Shown here: one piece after another, positions 47,661 to 60,638 of the stretch
Layout of the letters: every line of letters begins with the position of its first letter
Numbering within the stretch: the stretch's first letter is position 1
Origin: Tubulanus polymorphus
Lineage: Eukaryota > Nemertea > Palaeonemertea > Tubulaniformes > Tubulanidae
Direction: 5' to 3'
Assembly (NCBI RefSeq): GCF_964204645.1
Contig: NC_134035.1
Coordinates: 3,906,501 to 3,970,500 of the forward strand
Length of the DNA stretch: 64,000 nucleotides
Made by a program: the position numbers and the translations under genes
Notes under the pieces: generated by a model
Databases searched by the model: none
Told to the model about the DNA's origin: nothing
Seen by the model: only the letters and a program-made list of their open reading frames with translations

Positions 47661-49009
47661 CCCCCCCCCCCCCCAGTATTTGAAATCCACGCTGACACTG
47701 TGTCCCTTGAATTTCGGTTCGCTCTACTTTTTACAAGTTTGAAAGGTTGTTTTTTTTACTGCAGATAGGTGCTTTCTTTTCTTCTTTTCAACGCTAGGTA
47801 CGTTAATATTGTATTGTATTGGTAGCTTTATATTTCTGAACAAACTAATATTAATATTCATTTTTGAAGTGTTCAATAATCTGATTTCTTTGAAAGAAAA
47901 AATGTCGATGACATTTCCCAACCTGACGATAGCCCGCTCAATGTAAATAGGTTACACGAGTTTTCAATGACGAAAACCCGAATGACACAAACGCCATTGC
48001 TTTCGCTGAATGGAACGCTATTGTTTTCTGTAGATGTAATAATTCATCTATATGCCGCATAAAAGAATATCTGATTAGACAGCTCGAATCAGCGGCGTTA
48101 GGCGAATCCGCTTCCAGTCATCAGTGTCGATACAATCCGTGTCATTCGATAATCAAATAAGAACCGTATGACCTACATTCGTTTAGAGCATATACGGGTA
48201 ATAATATTCGAAAATGATATCTAACGCATAGCCTTCGTTTTCATCCTTATAAAAACCTAAATTTCATATCAGGTTTGAAATATTTAGTCAGGTTTTGATT
48301 GAACGCGCATTCCGGTATGGGAATAGCTGGAACGGATTACAAACTCACACCGGCCGCTTCTATCAGGTTCAACCAACATTTCTAAATTAAACAGTTCCGT
48401 TTTTCTAGTTTGACGGACCTCCCCCAACTCAGAATGTTGGCCATATGCCCATGCATAGATTCGATGAGATACACGGACGTTACACGCATTGTTCACTGTG
48501 TAATATTGGCCGTCAAATGGCCGTCAACTTTCCGATGAGCGTCGCATAAGTTAAGAGAACGAATGCGATGTATTTCTATCCGCCATTTTTGAAGTCTGAT
48601 CATCACTCTCAGAAGTAACGACTGTGTAATATGTTCTGAATTTCTCGTCACTGGTTGCTGAGGAAGAATGTCCGTTTGTCCCTTTAAAGCTGCGTTCAAG
48701 TTAAAAAGCCAGATGCGGCCCAAAACAGCACAAAACCTGAATATATATATTACATTCCATTTCAAAGCGCAGTCATTAATGATGAAAATCTAATTCGGTT
48801 GTAAACATGAAATAGTTTATTAGACGGCTTATAGAACGAGCAAGTTGGATCGATGCGACTTTATAAGTCAAAGTCAATATGTCGTGAGCAATATACGATG
48901 ATGTCGTAGATTTTTTTTTTGTATCTTTTTTTCGCTTTTTGCATCTTTTGGATTATGTTTTTTCCCCAGACTAACCTTATCGGGTTATTCATTTAACCCC
49001 GCGATGGGA

Positions 49010-49135
49010 CAGTTTTGCACGCTCACTGTGAGCAGTAGCCAGCAGGACTCGAACCCGCCTGTCACTCGGGAGCGCTGATAGCGAATTCGGAAACATTGCG
49101 CCTTATCCCACCGAGGCTGAACTTGCGAAAGAAAT
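49010..49135 (-). other. tRNA-like sequence with long variable arm (SINE head or pseudogene)
   Basis: On the minus strand, CAGCCTCGGTGGGATAAGGC (A-box-like) is followed by GTTTCCGAATTCGC, a stem, and CGGGTTCGAGTCCTG (B box). The spacing resembles a class II (Ser/Leu) tRNA, but the acceptor ends do not pair clearly. Confidence 0.45.
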
Positions 49136-50324
49136 TTCAAAGCGTCTTACGCTCTCGGAGAACGGAAATAAGCGGATGATTGCGGCAGCGGATTTTTTTT
49201 TCTGAATGGAATAATTATTCATTAGGTCATTTTTGACGAATGCCGTTCGTGATCCCCATTCGAATTACTGCATATGACGTCGCTGATTAAAAATGGTTTT
49301 AAAAATGAACTTTGTGTCAATGGGAAAGCGTGTTCTCTACAGCCGTACAGGTCCTTCCTCTAGAATGAAAGAGATAGCCGCAAAGAAGGCAATATGAAGA
49401 ATCGGTTTTTAGTACTTTGCAAAGCAAAACTTTACTAATAGTTAACTATAGATTCGTTCAACCAATAGAAATCCACTATGAGCACAACTGGAATGTACGA
49501 ATGATATTCTAGAAACCGTTGTAGAACCTTGATTGTCGAATTGTGCTCTTAAAACCACGCTAAATTGTTCTAGAATGACGTACTAGAAACCTTGGCCAAC
49601 ACTGTCCTTATGGTTGGTAAAATCTTTATAGTTCTCTGGCCTTCGTGGAGTAAGGCCTATTGATTGTCTATACGCGACTACGGTTAATCTCTGAAACAAG
49701 CATCCCCATGTTGGAGCGGTGCGTTGACCATCCAGCAGAGGATCTCGTCGCCCAGAGACTCCGTTGAAAGGCCGAACAGACTTGATATTAATTACAACGT
49801 CATTATATAAGTCATCCAAATCCCAAGGTAGCCAAATCTTCCTCGATTTCATTTGGTTAATGCATAAAGCGTATTCCCCGGCGGGGGCTGGTAGTGTAAT
49901 CGGTTTCCGCATGAGGGAACTAAAAGAAGCCTTCAAATTGACGCACTCAGGCAGCCGTCGACTTTCGCTAAAATCCGACTTGAATAAGAATGCGATGTCT
50001 ATCCGGCCGTCTGTTAATAAATCTATCTGTCTGTGGTAACGTACTCTGTCACATCAACGAAATATCAACACATTCACGATTCCCGCTGCCTAGGTTCACG
50101 CACGTTTTCACCGATGGTTCACGGCGAGATTTCTACGAATCAAAATCTAGAATGAGAACTATAGGAACTAGCCTTCTGTGAAGGTCCTGGGTTGATGTGA
50201 AGCAGCCTAAAATAAAACTTCAACTGTCTTACGTTTCCCTTGACTGGAGTATACTACCGTTGGGCGCAAGTATGTGGTGATATCATTTGACTTGGCTTTG
50301 AGTTTATCATTTTCAACACAGAAA

Positions 50325-50504
50325 AAGTAACGAGACGAGTAGTACTTAATAGGTTAACTATTTCATTTGACGCACGAGCTTTCGCTACTAGTGTATAGTA
50401 GCATCATCTCTCATACACCCGATGAAGCTTCTATACATAAGTAGCGAAAGCTCGTGCGTAAAATAAACTAGTTAACTTATATGGTATTACTCGTCTCGTT
50501 ATTT
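50325..50504. repeat. Inverted repeat carrying paired hammerhead-like motifs
   Basis: Arms of 84 bases at 50325-50408 and 50421-50504 are separated by 12 bases. Both contain GCACGAGCTTTCGCTA (or its reverse), TAACGAGACGAGTA and a GTTAACTA-type string. Confidence 0.88.
50419..50453 (+). ncRNA. Hammerhead-ribozyme-like motif, AGCT type, one core change
   Basis: CCGATGA stands in for CTGATGA. It is followed by GCTTC...GTAGC pairing, GAAA, then AGCT and C, then GTGCG. CAC before the core can pair with GTG after the cleavage base. The left arm of the surrounding inverted repeat holds the same motif on the minus strand, with a perfect seven-pair stem II (GCTACTA/TAGTAGC) but a damaged first half of the core. 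Confidence 0.5.
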
Positions 50505-50640
50505 AATCTAAACCCGGTTAACGCGGCTACTCAACGAATCCAACACAGATAAAGGAAAAATGAGTTTCTAAAAGAGTCTATCAATTAGAGAATACAGTCT
50601 GTAAAACCAGACAAAGAGTTTATTTAGTAGACCGCATCAG

Positions 50641-50782
<142 letters not shown>

Positions 50783-51721
50783 CTTTACCGAACTATGACG
50801 TGCAGTGTCCGTATAATATGGTAAAAGTATGCTAACTAGGTTAAATCAGATGTGTCCGGGGGTCCCTCGGTACAGCGCCATTTGGTACGGTTAGTCGTTG
50901 TTATATGGCTTCTTGTGCGACATGACTCGAATTGTTTTATCATTGTCGCGGCCGCGATAAATCTCGTTAACTCTCGTGGATCTAAGATCTGTAAACGTCA
51001 CAGGTGACGAAACATGAGACCGAATGATGAGAACCTAGTCGTCATTGACTGCGAAATGGCGAGGCAGGGGATTTATTCCACTTAACCTGAAACTAGCGCT
51101 ATCTTAAGAAAACTAACTGGGAGGTTCGTTGGCGCTTTGAAAAGTAGCACGTTTATTGTCGACAATGGCATAGTAAGAATGAAATCGAATACTAAGGATA
51201 AATGAAGTTGTTTTGAATTTGAAAATATCGACAGTGAATTGAAATGGTTTGACCGGCAACCAGTCTAGCCCTGGTATTAATGACGTATTGCACATCAACC
51301 AACTATCAATTCTCATCAATGATCAATTCTCGCTCCTTTTCCACTTGTTCTCTCTTTCTTCCCTTTTTACTGGGCGCTTGCGACAGCGTTCTTAAGGATT
51401 TGCTTGGCCCACACAAAGAAAGCTATTTTTCTTTCCCTCTTTTCATTTTTTGCTGTTGAAAACATTGTAAATTTTGTTGTTTGTTTTTTTCTCTCCTTTT
51501 CCGTCACGCTTTTCGTGACATAAATTTGAACTCACACACCACCCACTTCTCAACGCATAGTAGTTAATCGATATAGTTATCAATGGCTATAGAACCAAAT
51601 AACACGGGTTATAAATCGAAGTCTTTGGCCGGGAAACTGGCCACATGATCCAACTCCACGATGTCGGTTAAGACGCCACCTGATAGTCAACTTCATCATC
51701 GTGTTCAGATGGAAATATTTT

Positions 51722-51930
51722 GTAACGAGAATCCCACGATAAAGACGAAACTGTAAGTCTCTTAAATTAGTCTCTTTGTTCTGGATTGTATATATACTTC
51801 ACGATTTTCTGTTATAACTGAATAGCTATAGTATTCCTGAAGATGACTATTGGTATATAGTCGAAACGTTGAATAAACTACCATCTCAACGTACTTTATA
51901 TTTCGTTTTTATCGTGGGATTCTCGCACAA
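51722..51930. mobile_element. Short element with inverted ends around a hammerhead-like motif
   Basis: The left end GTAACGAGAATCCCACGATA pairs with the right end ATCGTGGGATTCTCGCAC. The intervening 150 bases carry the ribozyme-like motif at 51837-51870. The size and layout suggest a non-autonomous remnant of a Penelope-like element. Confidence 0.65.
51837..51870 (+). ncRNA. Minimal type I hammerhead ribozyme candidate (best copy)
   Basis: All core parts are present in order: CTGAAGA, a six-pair stem II (GACTAT/ATAGTC), GAAA, then ACGT and T. TATTC just before the core pairs with GAATA just after the cleavage base, forming stem I. Stem III is only A-C with G-U and no loop, so the ACGT palindrome would pair between two copies, as known for dimer-acting hammerheads of Penelope-like elements. 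Cleavage would follow the T at 51870. Activity is an inference. Confidence 0.65.
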
Positions 51931-53009
51931 CGCGGATATAGTGTTTTATCAATGTTGATTGATATCTTATCCACTGAATTATGAGGATATTCCACACAGT
52001 TCCGACCCGGTTCCGCATTCATTTCGGATTGGAACGGACTGCTGAGCGTATAGTCGCAATTATTTCATTTTCAACCATTTTTGACTTGCGAGTTGAAAAG
52101 AAGGTTACATACATCGTAGACAAAGCCGAAGAAAGGTTTTTCATGGAAAGCGCCTATTCACCGTGTATAAACAACCGAACTAACAAGATTAATTTGACGG
52201 AGTTTATTTTCTCTTTTACAAAGCGACAAAAGCCACACCCACGCTTTGATATGATTAGCTATAAATAGTGGCTCCGGGCGTACATAAACGAACTATACAC
52301 GGGTACTGGTTTGTCAAGGCAGATTTCTATTTTTTTGAAACACAAAAAGGCTCAACGTGGCCGTATAGGAAAGATTTTGCTGACATTTTCAATCGATCAC
52401 AAAGGTATATATTTAGATGTCGTAGTCATAGGCGTACGCATTCAAAGTGGCATTTAGTTCGTGTACATCAGAATTGAAATTGACCTTGGAATGGAGAGCC
52501 TTCGATAATCTGAAAAACTGAAATCATTAGCATGCGGAAAAAAGAAATTGTGGCTTCGTGTGAGAAATTTTGTTGCATTTGGGTTAACAATTTGTCCTGT
52601 AAAAACGGTTCAACTTTTCATTAGCAACGTGATAGGTATTTAGATTGACTTGTCGGGTGTAGATAGTTTGAAAATATTTTTCTTCGGTCACGTTTACAAA
52701 CGCGCTTGACATGGTTAGATGTACGATACATGGAGATTTAACATGACGAATTACAAAATCGTGCGAAGCAACAGCAGACAATAAACCACCGCATTGCATT
52801 GAAATAAAGTACTAACCACATTTCGGACTCGTCTCGTAGGCTCAAAGTAGACCCCTGTTGAACTCCGGAAGTAAGGGTTAGATAAACAGCTATTTAACTT
52901 TAGTTAACAGTTAATTTTCTACCTTACAGATGGAACCGAGGTGAACCGCGGACACCGTTATTTCCTATGTTTAGTTATTAAAAGCTCTATAGATATATAT
53001 ATAATATAT

Positions 53010-53330
53010 AGTGTCGAATGCTTTTGAAAGGTCGATAACTACACCAGTTTTAATTACGACCTTGTCAATTTTACACTATCAGCGCTATTTCATCAGTAAC
53101 GAAACAATGAATTGATTTTCTGAAACCAAATTGGCGTTCAGCTGAAAGTTCTAATTACCTGTTATATGTTCTATAATTTTAGAGGTGGGTGGAAGGACAG
53201 AAATGGGGCGATAATTGCTAAAAATAGTTCTAAAACCCGTTTTAGAAATTGGTGTAACGTGCCATTTTGAAAATATTGGGTAAATCTCCCGCGAATTGAA
53301 ACTGCTATGTTAAGGATTTTCGCTACATTA
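53010..53330 (-). pseudogene. Decayed LINE reverse transcriptase fragment
   Basis: Translating the minus strand gives, across frame changes, stretches typical of non-LTR retrotransposon RT: AKILNIAV, then VTPISKTG, FSNYRPISVLPPTSKIIEHI, and GVVIDLSKAFDTI. The order matches RT domains 1-4 of CR1/jockey-type elements. Stop codons and at least one frameshift break it, and the FADD active site is not present, so it is a dead fragment. Confidence 0.82.
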
Positions 53331-55621
53331 TTAGAGGCTGGTTTTCAGTTTGAAACAGCCCTCGTGAATACAGCCTTAACCGTGAAACCCTGCCTCACGG
53401 CGAACCGAGTTTTAAACCGTATCCTTTTATGCGCGACGGATGAATCAAGTCATCAGCAACGATGCTGCGAATTTAACTATCCCGTAGATGAAGCGTCGGG
53501 GCGCTGTATGGTTGTTTAACGCTCGGCTATACAATCATGATAGAAAATTAAGTATCAATCTAAAGCTGGATGTTGCCAGTAAATACCGTGGAAATGATAT
53601 TCCGGCGAAAACATCGCCGGTTTAACGATCGCCTATAAAAGGCCACCGTGTTATTGCTTTCATGGGCGTGCGGTAATCAATTACATGGCTGCCCCGCTGG
53701 TAGATTGGCCGTTAGCGCGATTAGCCGCCAGATCGCTGAAACTCTGGTGGCTTGTCGAGTAAAAAGAACGCGCAGCTTCGTGAACGCGACCGCCGACAAT
53801 AACGCCCCGCGTCGCAGCGACGGCTTTTAGCGTAGTTGATATCGCGAAATTAAACCGCGGATATATAGTAAAACATATCCGAAAGAGAGCGGCCAGCTTC
53901 GCTAAAAGGTTTAACTGTTAAATTGATTTGATCTCTCGTCATTTATTCGGTTTATCGAAATCGATTTTGGAGTTAATCATGGGTCCAGGAGAACCACTTT
54001 TCGTGGATTTTCGTTTAATCTTTTGCGAAAAAACGCATTCGTTCAAAAATAATTTTGCTGTCACGATAACTTCAAAGATCAAATACTTATGGACGACTGT
54101 ACCCAGGACGGCACCTAAACATTTGATGTATTTTTTTTCAGTGGGCCAAAGTCCAAAATTCATGTTTCAGTTAAGCTGCCTTTAACGGTGTTTCTCATCT
54201 TAAGCTCAACGCACTCGAATTCACCATTACATACACCTGTATCAAGCTACGATAGAAGCCCCATATTTCCACCATACAGTCACGTCTGGTCCCTCGTCGA
54301 AGTATTCTGCGCTCTCCAACAACAACGCCACCAAATCTCGTTTTTGTCTGTCGAATTATGCGTGAAAAGATTGAATTACGTTTCTAAAAATATCACCGAG
54401 AGATAAAACGACGCGTGATGCCGGTTTCGTTATTAATCCGCTGGGCTTGACTTATGAAAACGTCGAACAAACCGCGGCTGTCTGTCGCGCGCGCTAATCC
54501 CCCTTCCTCGTATTGAGAGCGAAATAATCGCTGCGTTATACACAAATCTATCAACTGAAATCTATTTAGCGTCGGGATACAGCGCGTCAGAAATTGAATT
54601 TCGCGGCGCAAGCTCGAGGACATAATGCCTTTTCCGTTGCACAAATATCGTAATTTATGATTATAAAGACCGATTCGTCGTAGCTTGAACTGATTTGCGT
54701 CAATTAAGACGGCGACTCGATCCGGCGCGGAGACCGTCGCGGCTGTGTTTATCAGAAAGGTTACCGGGGTTATTCCGCGTCCTGCGCTTCTGGTTTCATG
54801 TACCGAACTCATTTTTCTCCAGGTTCCGAATATTGTCTCCTCTCTCTCTGATCTAACAGATCGGTCATAAAATACTGTGTCAAGTTGGCTAGACAAAATC
54901 GATTCGGGGTTGTGAGTGCCCCTGGACGGAGCCAGAATCTATACGTTTTTATGTTGGCCTTTGAAAGATAGAAAAGACATGTCATTATATTGCGGTTGAA
55001 TTCGAAGGAGTTCACCGTGAGCTCTCGTCAGTTACAAACGGGCGCCTGGAATTCAAACTCAGCGTTCCGTCTTTACATTCGAAATTCATCGTCTCTCCGA
55101 AGCCTTTGAAAATAATGATAAATAGTTGTCCATAAGACGGAGTATAGAGTCACATGTATATTGGACACGAAATGGCAGTCAACCTTGACTTTTTATTTGA
55201 AGTAGCTTTTTACTTCACTTGATGTCCGATATGACGCGCTTCGACGTCACGTCAGGGGCATTCCCTCTGTAAAAGACCTAATCGGAATGCGAGTCCAGCG
55301 TAGTTTATCAAACGCTGCATTTCTGTTGTTTTTTTTTGTCATATATGTCGATCGTCACACTCACACGCAGCAGCAATTCCCCGAAGAAAACCCGAATCGT
55401 ATTCAGATGAAGAGCGAGCTTTTAGCCGGTTATGAGCAGTGCTAATCGATGTAACGTATGTATATGCGTATAAGTAATATACGCTCGGTGCAAGGCGTAC
55501 GAAAAGTTCTGCCGCATGCACTGTAAATAACCGCGGCCATATTTTTTTCGAACGATGGACTGCGCGACGTAAAAACGACGTTTTCTCCTCGGCGTCGACG
55601 TGACACGACACGCGAAGCTCC

Positions 55622-55680
55622 GTTACCGGAAGTGACGAAACTGTATCCTGCGCAGCGAGGATAAACAGACGATGCGGCAG
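55622..55680 (+). promoter_or_regulatory. ETS/CRE-like promoter motif with candidate 5' exon end
   Basis: ACCGGAAGTGACG at 55625-55637 is a textbook ETS-type core-promoter motif next to a TGACG half site. A candidate donor GCGGCAG/GTATTA follows at 55681. No downstream coding exon was linked, so the motif may be chance. Confidence 0.2.
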
Positions 55681-55887
55681 GTATTATTTCAAAGTAACTC
55701 TCGGTCGATGTGTCTTTTTACACAAACATCACAAACATCGTCGTTCCCTGATATAATGTAGTGACGTTGAGATAAATCTTGACGTACGCCGTCTGTGTTA
55801 TGTATGTTAATCGTAAAATAGCCACACTGACGTGATGAACAGATGATAAGTTTAAAACCCACTATATACCGAATTTAAAAGTTTAAA

Positions 55888-55995
55888 ACGAATTTCATTT
55901 GTCAAGAATTTGAATCGAAATACAATCGAACTTTCGCTATAGTAAGTATACGTCGTATATTTTGATTTAAATTCTTGATAAATGAAATTCGTCGA
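55888..55995. repeat. Inverted repeat with GCGAAAG near its centre
   Basis: The arms ACGAATTTCATTTGTCAAGAATTTGAATC (left) and GATTTAAATTCTTGATAAATGAAATTCGT (right) pair over about 29 bases. On the minus strand the spacer holds CTATAGCGAAAGTTCG, a possible remnant of the AGCT-type ribozyme motif. The left flank (GTGATGAACAGATGATAAG...ACCCACTAT) resembles the flank of the 58166-58502 element. Confidence 0.7.
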
Positions 55996-58249
55996 AATAC
56001 TCAGAATAAATGGAATGGCCCCAGCGTAGAACTTATTAAGAATTTATATGTCGGACCGAAATATATTCATGGGCATTTCCTTCAACTTTTTGCGAGAAAA
56101 TATCTGACGGAAAAATTACTCGACAACCGTCAACATATACAATAAGTCGACAGCTCGCGTAACTTCGTACGTACTTAAAATGTGAGCAAAGCAAAACTCG
56201 CTGAAAATCGTGCGAAAGGTGAGAAACTTTCGGATAGTAAGTTTGTAACAAACCCCTTATCGGACAGAACTGTCATCAAACGTGTGAAAATACTTTCATC
56301 AAACTCTTTGTTATTCGAACGCGAAGGCGCGGAGACTTTTTACATTAATGATGAAGAGGCCACGTTGGCCTTGGATAAGTAAAGGTCCTCCGTACGCGTG
56401 CGTGACCTTTTCGTAATCAATAGCACACATGTCGCATTAATTCTACCTAAGACATGGCGCGTTACGAAAGATGTAAATACTATTCGTAGTTACGTATATA
56501 CACGCTAGTTTTGAGACGATATAGACAGACCCTGTAAATGTGACACCGTATTGGATGCATAGTTGATGTTGTAGGGTTTTTAAATCTAGCTTTCTAACGC
56601 TCCCTGTTGAACTGGATTGTTCGTATTTCAGACGTTTTGCTTATCGAGAGTTTATAAAGGTGAACCGCACGATATAGCAAGCAAATCGAAACTGAAACTT
56701 CTAACGATTAACTACGGAACAGATTACAGATTATAACCGTTTAATTCTCAGCATTAGAACGATCAATTCGTTTCGAAATATCTAAATAGATCCCGTTAAA
56801 GTTAGAATTATGTCTAATGTAACATTCAGCTCCATCGAATTCAAAAATGTATTACGAATGGCCTGATTTATACATCAACCTATTTCCGCCTATATTTACA
56901 CTTGAGTCACACATTTTATTCAATATTCAATAGCCTACGTTTTCTTTTTTTTCAAATTTTGTGTTTCGAATTCAAATAAGAACAAAAAATCATATACCTG
57001 TGTATCTATTTCTCTCTGCTCGTCGAATGCGGCAGACACAGGTTGTTTCGTGATAATTTCCTCCGTCAAAATCTGAAATTTATTCATATCGTTTTCGCGT
57101 ACGGTATTTTTACGAAACATTTAATTTCAACGTTTGCGTGGTTTTAGGTCGTAAAAACTCGTCTGGTGACTATGACGGCGCTATGGAGTCTGGCGGTTGT
57201 ATTTTTCTTTACGTCAAACGGAGGAAATAAACGCCGATGTTATTTGTTTTTTGTACGACATTTTCATTCCCGCGTTTTGAATTCGTATTTATTCAGCATT
57301 TGAAAGTCGATGTATTGTAGTTTTCGATGGCGCGTTTAACGGTGCAAATAGTCAACCGTACAGCGAGTTTTTCCATCGCCGGAGCTTAGAGTCTAGTGCG
57401 GGGGTCTATCACGACAAGTATAGTTGAATAGCCAGTACTCGGAACGTGGGAATGTACATCGTGTAAAGGGCATCGAGTTGACACGAATATTCGGCATCAA
57501 TTCCATCAATTCATATGAGTCCAGTGTCCGGATTTTAGTCGTAACCTAAAAGGGTGGAGGCATATTCACGAAAAAAAAAACATAATCGGGAGAGGAATGT
57601 TATAAGGGATTTTCTTTCCCTTGGAGATTATTAGAAGTGGGCTTCATCATTCGATTCCCCATGCAGCAAAGAAACGTACATAGACCGGAACAAAGTGCGG
57701 TACGAGCGTAAAGGAATGTCCAAGTCCTTCTCGGTAAAAATCCTTTCGATCAATTTTCGAATACTCACTCATACGTGGAAAACACACAATCAGATCAAAA
57801 CCAAGATCAAAGATCGGAAACGAATTCTATTCATCCAATATTAGAATCAAATGACATGACATTTCGAAGTCTCTGTCTGCGTTTTTATTTCTGCTAACTT
57901 CTAATTCTTGATAGGTAAATTACGTTTTTAATCTTTTATATTTTCTAAGCAGTCTTGGTTTTGCCCACGTGCGCCGGAAACAATTCCCAAATTGTTTTAA
58001 TCAACATCACACGTCATTTGAAATGATATTCGAGCTTGAATCGCACACATGTCTGATATAAGAGTGTAAATATTTTCTGGTGAAATTGTTTGCCTTTTCG
58101 TATTGATTGTACGATTATGGTATCTGTTTAGAACGATAACCACACTCAAACGTGGTGAACGGATAATAAGATAAAATCCCACTATTTACAGATTAAAAGA
58201 ATTTAAAAACCAGAATTTATTTATTAAATCTAAAATATTTAAAAGACAC

Positions 58250-58283
58250 GACGTTTCGATCTCACCCTAGAGATCATCGTCAG
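58250..58283 (-). ncRNA. Hammerhead-ribozyme-like motif in left arm
   Basis: On the minus strand: CTGACGA, stem II GATCTC/GAGATC, GAAA, ACGT and C, then GTGT, which pairs with ACAC before the core (four pairs). This pairing is one pair longer than in the right-arm copy. Confidence 0.6.
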
Positions 58284-58384
58284 GTGTGAGAAATAGACTA
58301 AAAACAGTTCTTCACTCACCAATTTACTCAATTTACCTGTCCTCCTCTGTATATATACCCCTGTTTTTAGTCTGTTTCTCACAC

Positions 58385-58418
58385 CTGACGATGATCTCTA
58401 GGGTGAGATCGAAACGTC
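58385..58418 (+). ncRNA. Hammerhead-ribozyme-like motif in right arm
   Basis: CTGACGA, stem II GATCTC/GAGATC with loop TAGGGT, GAAA, ACGT and C, then GTG pairing with CAC before the core. The cleavage triplet would be GTC, the commonest in natural hammerheads. Confidence 0.6.
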
Positions 58419-60562
58419 GTGCCTTTTAAATATTTTAGATTAAATAAATAAATTCTGGTTTTTAAATTCTTTTAATCTGTAAATAGTGGGATTTTATCTT
58501 ATGGTATCTGTTTATTTCTTTCAATTTCTTTGTCTTGTGGTGTGTATCTTTTTACTTTTGTATTCGAACTGATACGATGAATGAATAATCGAAGTCGTGA
58601 TTTAAAGAGTTGACTCTGTGAATCAGGAGCCCGGGTCGTAGAATAGGCCCTATACAAAACTATTTAGACGGTTACAGTTTTGGCTAAATGCAGTACAATA
58701 TGCATCTCAGTCAAACCGAATAAGAATTTATGGCCCAAAACTAAACTAAAACGGAAGAGTGACGCAATGACTGTAAACACGCTTTCAGTTCTCGTTTGTT
58801 TGAGTGGGTGTCGTGATTTCAAGACGTCATATATTCGACTCAGATTCTGTGGCTAATTTGCGAGAAAGGGCCGCGGGCGTTAGCGACTCTCATCCAACGC
58901 GTTGTGATAATACAGCTTCGTTTTTCTTCCAACGCGCGCGCACTCGAACGGATTCCCGGCCGGTTTTCGACGACGACGACGACGACGACGAATCGAGTCG
59001 TCGAATCGAAATCTGAAAAATACTCGTTTCGCAGACGCGATCTACGGTTAATTTATCCACTTGGATCCGATCGCTACCATTAGTGGTTCGACACTCGACG
59101 CCAATCAACCCGTTGCTCGAGTATTATAAAATGACAATATGTCAGCCACTACACACAGCGCTCTCTCTCCTCGTCACTCAGTGTAACATGGCTAATATCG
59201 AAATATAACCACGTGCCACAAGTCAGCGCTTACTCGCTCTTGAAGTCTTATTATTCGTAAATCCCGGTTTATTTATACTGATATCGTTTTTTGACGTTTG
59301 TTCGCGTGTGGTGTAATTAGTTATTCGGAGAAAAAAAACGAGTGATACACCGGCAATGCCGTAAGAGAATTTACGTATTATCCGCGCCACAAGCGATCGG
59401 CAACCTGAATTCACTCCCTTAAAATACAACGAATTAACACTTAAACCACCATCTTTCTCTTACATGTACAGGTTTCCTTTAATGCGTCGAGGACTTCACA
59501 TTAATGAATTAGAAATTAACTAACAATTTTCTAAGCGAGCTTTTCAAACGTGGTCGGTCAGACTTCACTCATCGATCTTGAAGTTATACCGCAACGTAGA
59601 TCGGTATCTATACTTGCCAGTTATTTGGTAGTGTCGTACATTAAAAAAAAATCCATTCTAAATCTTAAATGAGGTCCTGCATTTTTTTTTACAAGCGGCA
59701 GCTGGGGCGGTCCAGGGTTAACGAAAGTATAGGGCTGTCAACTTAAGAAATCTAGGGCCTCTTTCTTCCCAAGCTATGCGGCGATTTCGTTGTTCGCATA
59801 GACTACGACTTTTTATAACCGCTTCAATTGTAAAAAAAAACAGCAAATTGCCACTATACAAAAATTGTGATATTTTTCCATTTTTCAAGGTTAAATTCGA
59901 CTTAACTTCCGAAATCATTCTGTCCGAAATGTTTTGGGACGGGTTTCTTAAGGGACTGCGAAACTCTAGGGTAGGGGTGCCCGGACCCCTACGGACAACC
60001 CCTGTATCCGCCGCTGGGCGGACTTAAACGATTTTGAAAAAAACCATCGTTATTTTCTGTCGAGTTGTCAGACGTTTTCGTCAATTCTTATTGGCTGGAC
60101 GCATTGATCGACAGACGGAATCAAAAGTTGAAATTCGCCCTAAACATTCCACATCTGGCAAGAATAATTGACTACTTTTCTTCATCAATTAATCGGTTAG
60201 TCGTATATTTTGAGATTTACTCATTCGTTCAGAGGTTTTCCGGGGATAGCTGTAGATTGATGATACCCTGCATGAGTATACCGTCTCGGAGCTCGCGGCG
60301 TATAACTCATCATAACCCGCTTCGAAAACAGAGCCGTGACATTTTTACAGCGAACGCGCGTTCTCCTTCTTTCGCGAACACGTTTGATTTTAATATCGGC
60401 CCCGAAATTGTTGCCATTCGTCACAAACCTGTTGTGGAATTCACGGCAAACTGCGCGAATTTTCTAGCGCTGATTAAAGTCAAATATTGGACTAAACTCT
60501 TGAATATCTTTCGACGTATTTAGCATTTTAATGGCGCGTTTTATTCGTCACCATCGCCTACG

Positions 60563-60604
60563 TTGCAGCTGCTGCTGCTGCTGGTTGTGGTGGTGGTGCG
60601 GCGC

Positions 60605-60638
<34 letters not shown>

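Larger units (their letters stand above)
58166..58502. mobile_element. Large inverted repeat with a hammerhead-like motif in each arm
   Basis: Arms of 142 bases at 58166-58307 and 58361-58502 are nearly identical in reverse and separated by 53 bases. Each carries GACACGACGTTTCGATCTC or its reverse. It can be read as two copies of one terminal segment in opposite orientation, as reported for Penelope-like element termini. Confidence 0.88.

Noticed and set aside
49583-49936. 117-codon minus-strand frame as a transposon gene
   Set aside because: The translated sequence has no transposase or RT motif that I recognise and no inverted ends were found around it.
54393-54896. 167-codon minus-strand frame as a gene
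   Set aside because: No recognisable motif, no supporting splice sites, and composition like the surrounding intergenic DNA.
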